Made by a program: the position numbers and the translations under genes | Shown here: one piece after another, positions 17,594 to 25,008 of the stretch | How positions within the stretch are numbered: the stretch's first letter is position 1 | How the letters are laid out: every line of letters starts with the position of its first letter | Notes under the pieces: model-generated | The model's input: only the letters and a program-made list of their open reading frames with translations | Told to the model about the DNA's origin: nothing | Database searches by the model: none | Origin: Amycolatopsis solani | GTDB lineage: Bacteria; Actinomycetota; Actinomycetes; Mycobacteriales; Pseudonocardiaceae | Direction: 5' to 3' | Assembly (NCBI RefSeq): GCF_033441515.1 | Contig: NZ_JAWQJT010000003.1 | Coordinates: 434,001 to 498,000, forward strand | DNA: 64,000 bases

Positions 17594-18843
17594 CAGCCCT
17601 CGACGCGGTCCTCGCGTGGATCACCGAAGACCGGCTCCGCCAAGCAGCGCACGCGGTGACAGCGATCCCGAGCCCGACCGGCCGCGAAGCACCCCTCGCC
17701 CGGATGCTGGCTTCGCGGTTGTCGGCGGCCGGGTTCGGCGCACAGGCCCAGCACCTCGACGAGTTCCAGGCCAACGCCGTCGGCCGCCTGCGTGGTTCCG
17801 GCGGCGGCCAAGATCTGATGCTCTACGCGCCGATCGACACCCTCACCACCGGACAGTCCGAATTGGACACTCCGTGGATCGGCCCGGAGCTGCGTCCGGA
17901 CATGCGACCCGAACCCCGCGACGAAGGTCCGTTCGTCACCGGCCTCGGAGCGAGCAACCCGAAGGGACACGCGGCTTGCATCCTCGTGCTCGCCGAGGCC
18001 TTGGGTGCGGTCCGGCCGGAGCTGGCCGGTGACGTCGTCGTGGCGTTCGGCGCGGGCGGGATGCCGACCAACGCCATCGAAGCGCCCGGCTACCCCGCGC
18101 GGGCCAACACCGGGCAAGGCGCCGGCTGCTCGTTCCTGCTCGAACGCGGCTGGCACACGGACTACGCGGTGATCGCGAAGCCCGGGGACTTCGTCGCCCA
18201 CGACGAAGTCGGGCTGTGCTGGTTCGAGATCACCGTGCCCGGCATCCACACCTACGTCGGCAGCCGCCACCGGCTGCCCTACCGCAACCCGATCGTCACC
18301 GCCGCCGAAGTCGTGACGCGCCTGGAACGCTGGCTCGCCGACTACCCCGCCCGCCACCGCACGGCCACCGCGGCTCCGCAGGGCATCATCGGATCGATCG
18401 CCGGGGGCTGGGAACGGATGCTCGCGGTCACCCCGGCGGCCTGCCGGATCCGCGTGGACGTGCGGATCGCCCCGGGCGCGACACCGTTGTCCGTCAAGCG
18501 GGAACTGGCCGCGTTCCTGGAGCAGTTCGACGTGGAACTGGAGATGGTCCTGGCCATCCCGGGCACGTCCACCCCGCTCGACTCGCCGATCGTGCACACC
18601 GCGATCGACGCCTGGGAAAGCACTTCCGGCCGACTCCACGAACCCGTGCCGGACAACAGCGGGGCCACGGACGCGAACATCCTGCGCGCCCGCGGCATCC
18701 CGACCGTCCGGACCGGCATGCCGAAAGCGACCTCCGCAGACTTCAGCCGCGGCATGAACACCGTCGACGTCCGCGCGATGCGCCGCCTGTGCGAGGTGCT
18801 CGCGCGGACCACCCTCGCCACCACCGGGAAGGAAGCAGCATGA
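17590..18843 (+). CDS. M20-family (dipeptidase/deacylase) fold protein with degenerate metal site
   Basis: 417 residues following the M20 outline: catalytic domain, an inserted dimerisation domain near 210-330, then the catalytic domain again. The expected ligands are largely gone: HxD reads PID in LYAPIDTLTTG; the bridging Asp is Asn in GASNPKGHAA; the EE pair is replaced in FGAGGMPTN; the next Glu is Lys in VIAKPGD; and the late His is missing in SADFSRGMN. The dimer-domain His survives (GIHTYVGSRH). It is probably not a classical zinc amidohydrolase. Overlaps of 4 bp on both sides place it firmly in the ring-cleavage operon. Confidence 0.82.
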   Translation: MTALDAVLAWITEDRLRQAAHAVTAIPSPTGREAPLARMLASRLSAAGFGAQAQHLDEFQANAVGRLRGSGGGQDLMLYAPIDTLTTGQSELDTPWIGPELRPDMRPEPRDEGPFVTGLGASNPKGHAACILVLAEALGAVRPELAGDVVVAFGAGGMPTNAIEAPGYPARANTGQGAGCSFLLERGWHTDYAVIAKPGDFVAHDEVGLCWFEITVPGIHTYVGSRHRLPYRNPIVTAAEVVTRLERWLADYPARHRTATAAPQGIIGSIAGGWERMLAVTPAACRIRVDVRIAPGATPLSVKRELAAFLEQFDVELEMVLAIPGTSTPLDSPIVHTAIDAWESTSGRLHEPVPDNSGATDANILRARGIPTVRTGMPKATSADFSRGMNTVDVRAMRRLCEVLARTTLATTGKEAA

Positions 18844-19706
18844 CCCCACCCCCCGAGAGCCACTACGCCGACGGCGGCGGCGTCACCTACCACTACCACG
18901 ACCTCGGTTCGGGCCCGGACACCGTGTTCCTGCACGGTGGTGGCCCCGGCTGCACCGCGTGGAGCGACTTCGGGCCGGTGGCGCCGCTGTTCGCCGAAGA
19001 CCGGCGGTGCCTGCTCGTCGACATCCAGCAGTACGGCCGCTCGGCGAAGACGACCATCACCGGGCCGATGTGGGACCACCACGCGGCCAAGACCGTCGCC
19101 CTCCTGGACACGTTGGGCGTCGAGCGCGCCGACTTCGTCTGCAACTCCTGGGGCGGCACCATCGCCCTCAACCTCGCCGCGAAGTACCCGGACCGGGTGC
19201 GCTCCCTGGTCGTCACCGGCAGCATGCCGGTCTTCTACGGGCCACTGGCCCCGCTGCCCGAGGGTGGCCGCCGCGGTCGCAACGCCCGCGACGTCTATTA
19301 CGGAGGCGAAGGCCCGACGCGCGAGAAGCTGCGCCACCTGATCACCAGCCTCGAGTGGTACGACGGCGACCAGCTCCCCGAAGAGACACTCGACCTGCGG
19401 TACGAGCAAAGTCTCGACCCAGGCGAGCGCGAGCTGGCCGCCATGTCGGACTCCCCGCGCGGCGAGTGGCAGGACCTGACGGACGAGCTGGGCCGCATCC
19501 AGGCGCCCACGCTGTTCGTCTGGGGCATGCAGGACGCGTTCCTCACGCCCGACTACCCGCTGATGCTGGCGCGCATGATCCCGAACGGCAACCTGCACGT
19601 CATGGACCACGTTTCCCACCACCCGCAGGAAGAACGCCCGCACGCCTACCACGCGGTGGTCGACGGGTTCTTCCGTTCCCTGGTCCCGCAAGGAGTTCCG
19701 GCATGA
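18840..19706 (+). CDS. Alpha/beta hydrolase, meta-cleavage-product hydrolase type (MhpC-like)
   Basis: 288 residues. The oxyanion motif HGGGPGCTAWSDF near 30, Ser nucleophile in VCNSWGGTIALN near 100, acid in FVWGMQDAFLTPD near 225 and His in DHVSHHPQEERP near 257 match C-C bond hydrolases such as MhpC and BphD, which split the ring-opened product into an acid and 2-hydroxypentadienoate. The latter would feed the hydratase operon at 2277. ATGA overlaps join it to the M20-like gene before and the microprotein after. Confidence 0.92.
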   Translation: MTPPPESHYADGGGVTYHYHDLGSGPDTVFLHGGGPGCTAWSDFGPVAPLFAEDRRCLLVDIQQYGRSAKTTITGPMWDHHAAKTVALLDTLGVERADFVCNSWGGTIALNLAAKYPDRVRSLVVTGSMPVFYGPLAPLPEGGRRGRNARDVYYGGEGPTREKLRHLITSLEWYDGDQLPEETLDLRYEQSLDPGERELAAMSDSPRGEWQDLTDELGRIQAPTLFVWGMQDAFLTPDYPLMLARMIPNGNLHVMDHVSHHPQEERPHAYHAVVDGFFRSLVPQGVPA

Positions 19707-19816
19707 AGGTCCTGCTCGCCCTGACCGCCGCGGCCGCGACGCTGGCCGCCCTGCGCAAGCTCGCCGCCTACAGCAACACCCAAGTCCACCGCATCAACAC
19801 CAAGGAGCTCGCGTGA
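19703..19816 (+). CDS. 37-residue microprotein stitched between two hydrolase genes
   Basis: This ORF runs from ATG 19703 (overlapping the previous stop, ATGA) to TGA 19814-19816 (overlapping the next start, GTGA). It lies in a different reading frame from both neighbours. Of its 37 sense codons 36 end in G or C, as in the real genes nearby. The peptide has a hydrophobic Ala/Leu-rich N-terminal half (MKVLLALTAAAATLAAL), long enough for one short membrane helix, then a basic polar tail (YSNTQVHRINTKELA). It resembles no family I recognise. It could anchor a pathway enzyme at the membrane, act as a subunit, or serve mainly for translational coupling. Confidence 0.7.
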   Translation: MKVLLALTAAAATLAALRKLAAYSNTQVHRINTKELA

Positions 19817-20667
19817 GCATCTGGACCGAACTCTCTCCCCTCGCGCACCGCGTGGAGTACGTCGACGCCGGCGGCGTCCCCACCCGGACGCTGCGGGCCG
19901 GGAACCCGGACGCCGAGGCCGTCGTGTTCCTGCACGGCACCAGCGGGCACCTCGAGGCGTTCGCGCGCAACATCGTGGCGCACAGCGAGTTCGACCTGCA
20001 CGCCATCGACATGCTCGGCCACGGCTACACCGGCAAGCCCGCCCGGCCGTACGAGATCGCCGACTACGTCCAGCACCTCCTGGACTACTTCGACGCCGCC
20101 GGGATCCGCGCCGCGCACATCGTCGGCGAGTCCCTCGGTGGCTGGGTCGGGGCCCGCGCCGCGATCGAGCACCCGGAGCGGGTGCTGAGCCTGCAGCTGC
20201 TGTGCGCCGGCGGCACCGTGGCCAACCCCGAGGTCATGAACCGCATCCGCACCAGCACGAAGGACGCCGTCGCCACCGACGACGTCGAGCTCACCCGCAA
20301 ACGCTTGCGGCTGCTCATGGCGAGCGAGGAAGACGCCACCGAAGAACTGGTCGAGGTCCGGCACGCGATCTACCACACGCCGGAGTTCGTGGCCAATGTG
20401 GACAACCTGCTCTCCCTGCAGTCCATGGAACGGCGGCAGCGCAACCTGTTGCGCCCCGAGCAGCTCGCCCGCATCACGCAGCCGACGCTGATCGTGTGGG
20501 GCCGCAAGAACCCGTTCGGCGAAGTGCCGGAGGCCACGAAGATGCACGAGGACATCCCTGGTTCGCAGCTGGAGCTGTTCGAGGACTGCGGGCACTGGCC
20601 GCAGCACGAGCAGGCCGCCCGCTACAACCCCTTGAGCGTCGAGTTCATCCGCAAGGCCGCCGCGTGA
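19813..20667 (+). CDS. Second alpha/beta hydrolase of the ring-cleavage operon
   Basis: 284 residues. VVFLHGTSGHLEAF near 37, the nucleophile elbow IVGESLGGWVGARAA near 103, acid region LIVWGRKNPFGEVPE near 233 and His in EDCGHWPQHEQ near 262 give a complete triad. It resembles meta-cleavage-product hydrolases and ester hydrolases. Two hydrolases in one operon suggest either two substrates or an additional ester or lactone step. The GTG start overlaps the microprotein stop, and its own stop overlaps the dehydrogenase start. Confidence 0.88.
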   Translation: MSIWTELSPLAHRVEYVDAGGVPTRTLRAGNPDAEAVVFLHGTSGHLEAFARNIVAHSEFDLHAIDMLGHGYTGKPARPYEIADYVQHLLDYFDAAGIRAAHIVGESLGGWVGARAAIEHPERVLSLQLLCAGGTVANPEVMNRIRTSTKDAVATDDVELTRKRLRLLMASEEDATEELVEVRHAIYHTPEFVANVDNLLSLQSMERRQRNLLRPEQLARITQPTLIVWGRKNPFGEVPEATKMHEDIPGSQLELFEDCGHWPQHEQAARYNPLSVEFIRKAAA

Positions 20668-21617
20668 GGGCCGCGCGGTTCCACACGTGGGGCTCGGCCC
20701 CGGTCGTCGACGAGGTCCCCGAGCCGGCGCGGGCCGAAGGTGAGGTGCTGGTCGACGTCCAGGCGGCGGCGGTGGCCCACCTGGACGCCACCGTCGCCAG
20801 CGGCACGTTCAACCTCAAGCCGCCCTTGCCGTACGCCGGTGGCGTGGAAGGCGCGGGAGTCGTCGTCGAGTCCGATGTGGACTCCGGTCTCGCACCGGGT
20901 GATCAGGTGATGTTGCGCGGGGCCGGGCTGGGCCTGCTGCGTGACGGGACCTGGACCGAGCGGCTGAGCGTGCCGGCCAAGGCCGCGAACAAACTGGACG
21001 CCCCGCTGCCGCCCGAGGTCGCGGCGACGTTCTACGTGCCGGCGACGACCGCGTTCGTGGTCCTGCACGACGTGGCCCGGCTCGCCGAGGACGAGCAGGT
21101 GATCGTCGTCGGCGCGGCCGGTGCAGTCGGTTCCATGGTCGCCCAGCAGGCCGTGCTCGCCGGGGCGAAGGTCACCGGGATCGTCGGCCGCGCGGACCAG
21201 CTCGGCCACGTGCCCGACGGCGTCACCGGCATCTGCCTCGACTCCACTGAGGACATCGAGCGGCTCGCCGCGGACCGGCCCGCCTCCCTGCTGGTCGACA
21301 CGCTCGGCGGCGACGGGCTGGTGGCCCGGACCCGCTGGGTGCGGCCGGGCGGGCGCGCGGCGGTGATCGGGTACGTGACCGGCACCGAAGTGCGCGTCGA
21401 CCTGCCGTCGTGGCTCCTCGACGACGTCGCGCTGCTGCCGGTCAACATGATCCGGCAGGAGCGCCGGGCCCGCGAGATCTCCGGTGACCTCGTCAAGAAG
21501 CTGTCCGCGGGCGAGCTTTCCCTGGCCGTGCAGAAGTACGCCTTCGCCGACGCGGCGCTCGCGCTGGAGGACCTGCGGGCCGGGCGGGTCCGCGGCCGCG
21601 CAGTGCTGGTCCCGTAA
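20664..21617 (+). CDS. MDR-superfamily oxidoreductase (quinone-oxidoreductase/zinc-less type)
   Basis: 317 residues. The GroES-like N-terminal half contains PLPYAGGVEGAGVVVE near 57, and the Rossmann NADP site is VIVVGAAGAVGSMVAQQA near 145-165. Structural and catalytic zinc cysteines are absent, as in NAD(P)H:quinone or enone reductases. It may reduce an unsaturated intermediate. It is the last gene of the operon starting at 15438, linked by a GTGA overlap, and is followed 4 bp later by the third GTGAGTGTT palindrome. Confidence 0.88.
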   Translation: MRAARFHTWGSAPVVDEVPEPARAEGEVLVDVQAAAVAHLDATVASGTFNLKPPLPYAGGVEGAGVVVESDVDSGLAPGDQVMLRGAGLGLLRDGTWTERLSVPAKAANKLDAPLPPEVAATFYVPATTAFVVLHDVARLAEDEQVIVVGAAGAVGSMVAQQAVLAGAKVTGIVGRADQLGHVPDGVTGICLDSTEDIERLAADRPASLLVDTLGGDGLVARTRWVRPGGRAAVIGYVTGTEVRVDLPSWLLDDVALLPVNMIRQERRAREISGDLVKKLSAGELSLAVQKYAFADAALALEDLRAGRVRGRAVLVP

Positions 21618-21621
21618 GGAC

Positions 21622-21667
21622 GTCGTGAGTGTTAAGGAGGGTTAGAACCCTCCTTAACACTCACGAC
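21622..21667. repeat. Palindromic GTGAGTGTT element, copy 3 (operon end)
   Basis: Arms 21622-21643 and 21646-21667 form a perfect 22-bp stem with an AG loop. Compared with copies 1 and 2, both arms have changed together (TTAAGGAGGG pairs with CCCTCCTTAA), so pairing is preserved. It begins 5 bp after the stop of the MDR gene. Confidence 0.88.
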
Positions 21668-21699
21668 CAGCCGCGGTAGACCGCCTGCCGGAGCCGGTT

Positions 21700-21743
21700 C
21701 GGTGAGCGGACCGGTCCGTTGGCCGGACCGGTTCCGCTCAGCG
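21700..21743. promoter_or_regulatory. Candidate operator of the shared IclR regulon (site 4)
   Basis: CGGTGAGCGGACC (21700-21712) faces CGCTGAGCGGAACC on the opposite strand (21743 to 21730), an inverted pair ending 11 bp before the IclR start. The left half is embedded in the 19-bp string shared with the Rieske promoter region. Its position suggests autorepression. Confidence 0.65.
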
Positions 21744-21754
21744 AACCTGGACCC

Positions 21755-22525
21755 ATGGAAGCGAACAGCGTCCTCGGCAAGGTCCAGCTCATCCTGGAGG
21801 CCTTCGGGCCCGACGACGAGCACCTCAGCCTCACCGAGCTGGCCCGCCGCTCCGGCGTCGCCAAGGCGTCGGTGCACCGCCTGGCGCAGGAGCTGCTGAC
21901 CTGGGGTGTGCTGGAGCGGCGCGGCAGCGACTACTGGCTCGGCATCCGCCTGTTCGAAATCGGCCAGCGGGTGCCGCGCCAGCGCATCCTGCGCGACGCC
22001 GCCCGGCCGTACATGGAGGACCTCTACCAGGCCACGAACGAGACGATCCACCTCGCCGTCCCCGACGGCCGCGAAGTCCTCTACCTCGAGAAGGTGTCCG
22101 GCCACAGCCAGGTGACCAAGCCGTCCCGGGTGGCCGGCCGGATGCCGATGTACTGCACCGCCACCGGCAAGGTGCTGCTGGCCTTCGGGCCTCGCGCGCT
22201 GGTCGACGAGGTGATCGCGTCGCCGCTCGACCGGCTCACCCCGCACACGGTCCACGCTCCCGGCCTCCTACTCAACGAACTCGCGCGGGCCCGCGCGAAC
22301 GGCTACGCGGTCGAATACGAACAGACGCGCGTCGGTTTCGTCAGCGTCGCGATTCCGCTGACCGGCGCGACCGGCCTGACGACCGGGGCGCTGTCCATCA
22401 CCGCGCCGCTGTACCGGGCCGACGTCGGCAAGTACGCCGGGCTGCTGACGATGGTGGGCCACCGGATCACGAAGACGGTCAGTGCCCTGCGGTCCGGTGA
22501 TCGGACCACGCCGGTTACCCGGTGA
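21755..22525 (+). CDS. IclR-family regulator downstream of the Rieske/extradiol operon
   Basis: 256 residues. The winged helix (LTELARRSGVAKASVHRLAQ, near 25-45) precedes the effector domain (SRVAGRMPMYCTATGKVLLA near 125 and GFVSVAIPLTGATG near 195). It is close to the IclR protein at 8374 in its opening NSVLGK and helix-turn-helix. The inverted half-sites immediately before its start and the same 19-bp string before the Rieske operon make it the best candidate regulator of that operon. The ribosome binding site is weak. Confidence 0.9.
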   Translation: MEANSVLGKVQLILEAFGPDDEHLSLTELARRSGVAKASVHRLAQELLTWGVLERRGSDYWLGIRLFEIGQRVPRQRILRDAARPYMEDLYQATNETIHLAVPDGREVLYLEKVSGHSQVTKPSRVAGRMPMYCTATGKVLLAFGPRALVDEVIASPLDRLTPHTVHAPGLLLNELARARANGYAVEYEQTRVGFVSVAIPLTGATGLTTGALSITAPLYRADVGKYAGLLTMVGHRITKTVSALRSGDRTTPVTR

Positions 22526-22575
22526 GGCCCGGCACCGCATCCTGCACCGACACCCACTCGGCTTCAGGAGGATCG

Positions 22576-24183
22576 GTGCGGAAAAGACTCAAGTGGCTCG
22601 GCGTCGCGGTCGCGGTGGCGGTGACCGCGACCGCGGTCGCCGCGGTCGCTCCGGCGGCGGCGAACGCCGTGCACTCGCTCATCGTCCAGACCGACACAGG
22701 CAAGCTCGCGGGGAAGAGCACCGGGGCGGTGGATGCGTTCCTGGGCATCCCGTTCGCCGCCCCACCGGTCGGCGCGCTCCGCTGGCAGCCACCGCAGCCG
22801 GCTCCGGCGTGGACCGGCGTCCGGCCCGCGACCAGCTACGGGTCGGCGTGCCCGCAGGGTGCCGGTTCGACCGAGGACTGCCTCTACCTCAACGTCTTCC
22901 GTCCGGCGCGGGCGACGAACGAGCGGCTGCCGGTGCTGCTGTGGATCCACGGCGGCGGCTTCTCGTCCGGCTCCGGCAACGACTTCGACGGTTCCCTGCT
23001 GGCCGAGACGAACAACATCGTCGTCGTCACGATCAACTACCGGCTCGGCGCGTTCGGCTTCCTGAACCTCCCCGGCCTCAGCAAGACCGGCGGCGGCAAC
23101 TACGGCCTGCTCGACCAGGTCGCCGCCCTGAACTGGGCCAACCACAACATCGACCGGTTCGGCGGCGACCACCGGGCGGTAACCATCGCGGGGCTCTCCG
23201 CGGGCGGCCACTCGGTGTGCGCGCTGCTGGCGTCTCCGCTGACGCACGGCCTGGTCGACGGCGCGATCATCCAGAGCGGTGGTTGCCCGAGCCACACCGT
23301 CGCCGAGTCCCAGGCCGTCGGCACGCGGTTCGCCACCGACGCGGGTTGCGCCACCCATCAGGTGAGCTGCCTGCGCGCCAAGTCGGCAGCCGAAATCCAG
23401 GCCGCGAGCGCCGTCGTCCGCGGCGGTATCCTGAGCGGCCCGCTGCCGACCGCCGGCGTCCCCGAGCTGCCGATCGCGCCCCTCACCGCGGTGCGGACCG
23501 GCCGCTTCGAGCGGGTGCCGCTCCTGATCGGCAGCACCCGCGACGAGGTGCGGGCCTGGGCCCGGCCCTTCGCCACCGCGACGCCGGCCCAGTATTCGAA
23601 GAGCCTCGAGTACCTCTTCGGCACCCGCGCGGCGGACGTCGAAAAGGTGTACCCGCTGAGCAACTACCCGGCGCAGGACACGGCGGCGTACGCGCTGGGT
23701 GCCGTGTGGACGGACGCCAGCGCCTTCTACGGCCTCGGCGGGTGTCAGTACGCCCAGCTGGCCCAGCAGGTCTCGAAGTACCAGCCGAAGACGTTCCTGT
23801 ACCGCTTCGACGCACGAAGCCCATCGGGCCAGGGCACCCCGGCCGGCTTCGACGTCGGCGCGACCCACGCGGCGGACCAGGCCTACCTCTGGCCCACCCC
23901 GACCAGCCTCTTCGACCGCGACAAGCTCCGGCTGTCGGCCGAAATGGTCCGCTACTGGGGCGCGTTCGTCCGTGAAGGCACCCCGGACGCGGCCGGGCAG
24001 GCGGAATGGCCGGGCGTCAAGGACCAGCGCGCGATGGTCCTCCAGCTCGGCGGCAGCTCGGCGGTGACCTCGGCCGCGTTCGCCGCCACGCAGCACTGCG
24101 ACCTGTGGAACAGCTTCAGTTACCCGTGGCTCGACATCAACCCCGACCAGCTCGCCCAGCAGGTCGGTGTGGTGCGCCAGTAG
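22576..24183 (+). CDS. Secreted type-B carboxylesterase
   Basis: 535 residues. A signal peptide is evident (basic MRKRLK, then a hydrophobic stretch to APAAANA near residue 31). The carboxylesterase/cholinesterase domain follows: SEDCLYLNVF-like EDCLYLNVFRP near 98, oxyanion WIHGGGFSSGS near 118 and nucleophile elbow AGLSAGGHS near 213. It would hydrolyse esters outside the cell. AGGAGG lies four bases before GTG 22576; a longer frame from 22522 would break the signal peptide. It is 50 bp after the IclR gene on the same strand, and its end is marked by a strong hairpin. Confidence 0.9.
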   Translation: MRKRLKWLGVAVAVAVTATAVAAVAPAAANAVHSLIVQTDTGKLAGKSTGAVDAFLGIPFAAPPVGALRWQPPQPAPAWTGVRPATSYGSACPQGAGSTEDCLYLNVFRPARATNERLPVLLWIHGGGFSSGSGNDFDGSLLAETNNIVVVTINYRLGAFGFLNLPGLSKTGGGNYGLLDQVAALNWANHNIDRFGGDHRAVTIAGLSAGGHSVCALLASPLTHGLVDGAIIQSGGCPSHTVAESQAVGTRFATDAGCATHQVSCLRAKSAAEIQAASAVVRGGILSGPLPTAGVPELPIAPLTAVRTGRFERVPLLIGSTRDEVRAWARPFATATPAQYSKSLEYLFGTRAADVEKVYPLSNYPAQDTAAYALGAVWTDASAFYGLGGCQYAQLAQQVSKYQPKTFLYRFDARSPSGQGTPAGFDVGATHAADQAYLWPTPTSLFDRDKLRLSAEMVRYWGAFVREGTPDAAGQAEWPGVKDQRAMVLQLGGSSAVTSAAFAATQHCDLWNSFSYPWLDINPDQLAQQVGVVRQ

Positions 24184-24192
24184 CCCCGGCAG

Positions 24193-24227
24193 CGCCGGCC
24201 GGCGTGATCACCTCACGCCGGCCGGCG
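24193..24227. terminator. Bidirectional terminator-like hairpin
   Basis: A perfect 15-bp GC-rich stem (24193-24207 with 24213-24227) and a 5-nt loop (TCACC) fill the gap between the convergent carboxylesterase and aldolase genes. Confidence 0.8.
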
Positions 24228-24229
24228 TA

Positions 24230-24994
24230 CTAACCCTTCGCCTGCTCCAAATGCGCGGCCGAGGCCTGTTCCAGATGCGTGAGGTCACTGGCCACCGTCG
24301 CGAGGGTGTAGCCCTCCCCCAGCCTCCGGGCCGCCGTCGCTCCGTCGCTCGTGTGGATCCCCGCCGCCACCCCGGCGTCGGCCGCGGCGCGGGCGACGCG
24401 GGCGAGGGCGGCCTCGAACTCGTCGGCGACCGCCGGGTCGCCCGGATAGGCGCCGCCGACGGCGAGGCACAAGTCCGACGGTCCCACGTAAACCCCGTCG
24501 AGGCCGGGGGTCGCGCAGATCTCCTCGACGTTGCGCAGTCCCTCCGGCGTCTCGATCATCGCGAGGACGACCGTGCCCGCGTCCGCCTCCGCGGGGCGCG
24601 GGCCGATCCGGAGCGCCGAGCGCATCGGGCCGTACGAGCGGACGCCGCCCGAGGTCGGGTAGCGGGCCGCGCGGACCGCGGACGCGGCCTGCTCCGCGGA
24701 GTCGACGAGCGGGACGATGATGCCGCGGGCGCCGGCGTCGAGGGCGCGGCCGATCGGGGTCGGGTCGTTCGCCTCGACGCGCACCATCCCCGCGCTGCCG
24801 CCGGCGTCGACGGCCATCAGGTTCTGCAGCAGGTCGCTGTAGCCCAGCAGGCCGTGCTGGCCGTCGAGGCAGACGTAGTCCCAGCCGAGGCGGGCCAGGC
24901 GCTCGGTGGAAACCGGCGAGGCGAGCACCACCCAGTAGCCGAGGATGCGCTCCCGCGCGCGGACGCGGCGGGCGAAGTCGGTCGGGTCTGCCAT
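24230..24994 (-). CDS. HpcH/HpaI-family aldolase
   Basis: 254 residues of the class II pyruvate-aldolase family. Expected residues appear in LGWDYVCLDGQHGLLGYSD near 45, VRVEANDP near 75, AMIETPEGLRNVEEI near 145 and the metal/substrate segment GVYVGPSDLCLAVG near 170. It would cleave or form a 4-hydroxy-2-oxo acid, releasing pyruvate. AGGAG lies 7 bp before ATG 24994; an ATG at 25012 overlaps the upstream stop but has no ribosome binding site. With the aldo/keto reductase upstream it forms one arm of the acid-sugar regulon. Confidence 0.88.
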   Translation of the reverse strand: MADPTDFARRVRARERILGYWVVLASPVSTERLARLGWDYVCLDGQHGLLGYSDLLQNLMAVDAGGSAGMVRVEANDPTPIGRALDAGARGIIVPLVDSAEQAASAVRAARYPTSGGVRSYGPMRSALRIGPRPAEADAGTVVLAMIETPEGLRNVEEICATPGLDGVYVGPSDLCLAVGGAYPGDPAVADEFEAALARVARAAADAGVAAGIHTSDGATAARRLGEGYTLATVASDLTHLEQASAAHLEQAKG

Positions 24995-25008
24995 CGGATC
25001 TCCTGGGC

